5,387 nt of DNA, taken from contig JAFVAA010000648.1 in the NCBI GenBank assembly GCA_017476305.1, positions 1-5,387 of the forward strand. Direction: 5' to 3'. Positions 4,563-5,387 of this stretch are shown here, piece after piece; position 1 is the first letter of the stretch, and every line of letters starts with the position of its first letter. The stretch is from Lachnospiraceae bacterium. GTDB lineage: Bacteria > Bacillota > Clostridia > Lachnospirales > Lachnospiraceae. The notes under the pieces are model-generated. The model saw only the letters and a program-made list of their open reading frames with translations, was not told the DNA's origin and did no database searches. A program made the position numbers and the translations under genes.

Positions 4563-5387
4563 CCTGTCCAGAAACAGTCTGTAGTCAGCATTGCTATAAT
4601 AATCGCGATACACCTTGATATAATATAGGCCTTTTGGAATATTAGTCCAGATAATAGGAATATCCTCCGCATCCGTTCCGCTGATATATGTACTTGTACG
4701 TTCTTCTGTGCTGATTAATGGTTCGCTGGAATTAGCGTCATGCAGTTCTACAGTCCAAAAACTTGTCTCCTGGTCATTCTTCTTATGGTGGAATTGTAAC
4801 CTAACAGTTGACCTCGCATTTAACCGGAACTTGTAGAAATCAACATCCTCCCAACTCTGGATATTCCCCGTCAGCTCTTTTCTAAATGGAATTTCTGTAG
4901 CACAGTCGTAATCATCATTGACTTCTGTTTCTGCTCCTGCCCCTTCCGGCTTATAGTTTACCATAAATGAATAGTCCTCATTCGACCAATAATCCGACTC
5001 GATCCGTATATAATAGTCTCCCTTCGGCACCCTGACCAAATCAGACAAAATTTTCGCAGTCTCACCAGTAGAAGTAAATTCTGCCAGGAATCCTTCGTTA
5101 TCGTCCATAAGATATCCCTTCCAAAAGCTGGTAGAATCATTCATTTTCTTATGTGAAAAATTTACCCACAATTTTCCTTTCTTCGGAAGCGAGAACCTAT
5201 AATAGTCTATATCTTGTGAATGGGTCTGATTTCCTGTATATACTGTATTAACAGATATGTCCGTTGCCAGTGTACTCAATTCATCGTTCGGTTCTTCTTC
5301 AAATCCATCACCCTCTTCTTCGAAGATTACTTGTAGTGTATATTCTGCTGAAGAATGATAATAATGGCTGACACGTATGTAATACAT
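4560..5387 (-). CDS. PPC-like repeat protein, C-terminal part (5' end beyond window)
   Basis: These are 275 C-terminal residues of a larger protein that enters from the right edge. It consists of beta-rich repeats like bacterial pre-peptidase C-terminal (PPC) domains. One repeat is cut by the edge (YYIRVSHYYHSSAEYTLQV, residues 2-20) and two complete ones follow. Each opens with an acidic E-x-N-D motif (EPND at 32-35, EVND at 155-158), then TG-N and a D-x-D-Y/F-Y-x-F strand (59-65, 181-187), then a conserved HKK...TSFW segment (79-89, 201-211), and ends PKG-x-YYI-(R/K)-(V/I) with a YYSN/YWSN turn (121-137, 251-266). The period is about 123-130 residues. The methionine at the window edge sits inside a repeat, so it is not the start. 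No sortase motif or C-terminal membrane segment is present; the protein stops at the last repeat strand (LFLDR). PPC domains are usually found on secreted or surface proteins, so export is likely, but the signal peptide would be outside the window. Confidence 0.85.
   Translation of the reverse strand: MYYIRVSHYYHSSAEYTLQVIFEEEGDGFEEEPNDELSTLATDISVNTVYTGNQTHSQDIDYYRFSLPKKGKLWVNFSHKKMNDSTSFWKGYLMDDNEGFLAEFTSTGETAKILSDLVRVPKGDYYIRIESDYWSNEDYSFMVNYKPEGAGAETEVNDDYDCATEIPFRKELTGNIQSWEDVDFYKFRLNARSTVRLQFHHKKNDQETSFWTVELHDANSSEPLISTEERTSTYISGTDAEDIPIIWTNIPKGLYYIKVYRDYYSNADYRLFLDR

Noticed and set aside
5385..5387. Methionine at the right edge as the start of the PPC-repeat protein
   Set aside because: It falls inside the YYI-R-V strand of a repeat and no upstream sequence is available to show a ribosome site; the gene clearly continues to the right.
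1..5387. CRISPR arrays, tRNA or rRNA genes
   Set aside because: No regularly spaced repeats, cloverleaf-like segments or conserved rRNA stretches were seen on either strand.

Overview
The window looks like a chromosomal segment of an endospore-forming Clostridia species, most likely Lachnospiraceae. This is inferred from strong GGAGG ribosome sites, the style of the TrkA/TrkH proteins, a PPC-type repeat surface protein and what looks like the 5' end of a spoIIID gene. No species can be named from sequence alone. All intact genes read on the minus strand.

Left part (1-2520): a potassium-uptake operon. trkA (NAD-binding, double-RCK gating subunit) comes first and trkH (ion-conducting membrane subunit) second. 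trkH runs off the left edge, so its last pore repeat is not visible. A sigma-A-type promoter with an extended -10 lies just upstream of trkA. A hairpin with an 11-nt arm sits in the trkA-trkH gap, directly before the trkH ribosome site.

Middle (2553-3945): visibly more AT-rich, accessory-looking DNA. A strong promoter drives a two-gene unit, a JAMM/JAB-domain putative metallopeptidase followed 16 nt later by a 63-residue protein of unknown function. The unit ends at a clear intrinsic terminator. On its left is a 51-codon chimeric ORF with its own -10 and ribosome site; its first ~22 residues resemble the N-terminus of an IS630-type transposase/HTH protein.

Right-middle (3946-4559): no intact gene. 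It holds a SpoIIID-like 5' end that loses homology after about 15 codons, a 104-codon frame interrupted by an in-frame TAG, two palindromes and a short unassigned frame. This looks like decayed or rearranged DNA.

Right end (4560-5387): the C-terminal 275 residues of a large, presumably exported protein built of pre-peptidase C-terminal (PPC)-like beta repeats. A 13-bp inverted repeat overlaps its stop codon.

The most interesting part is the JAMM plus small-protein cassette. It sits between two outward-pointing broken gene starts, which suggests a small mobile or rearranged island between a housekeeping ion-transport operon and a surface-protein gene. The biological role of the cassette cannot be settled from this sequence.
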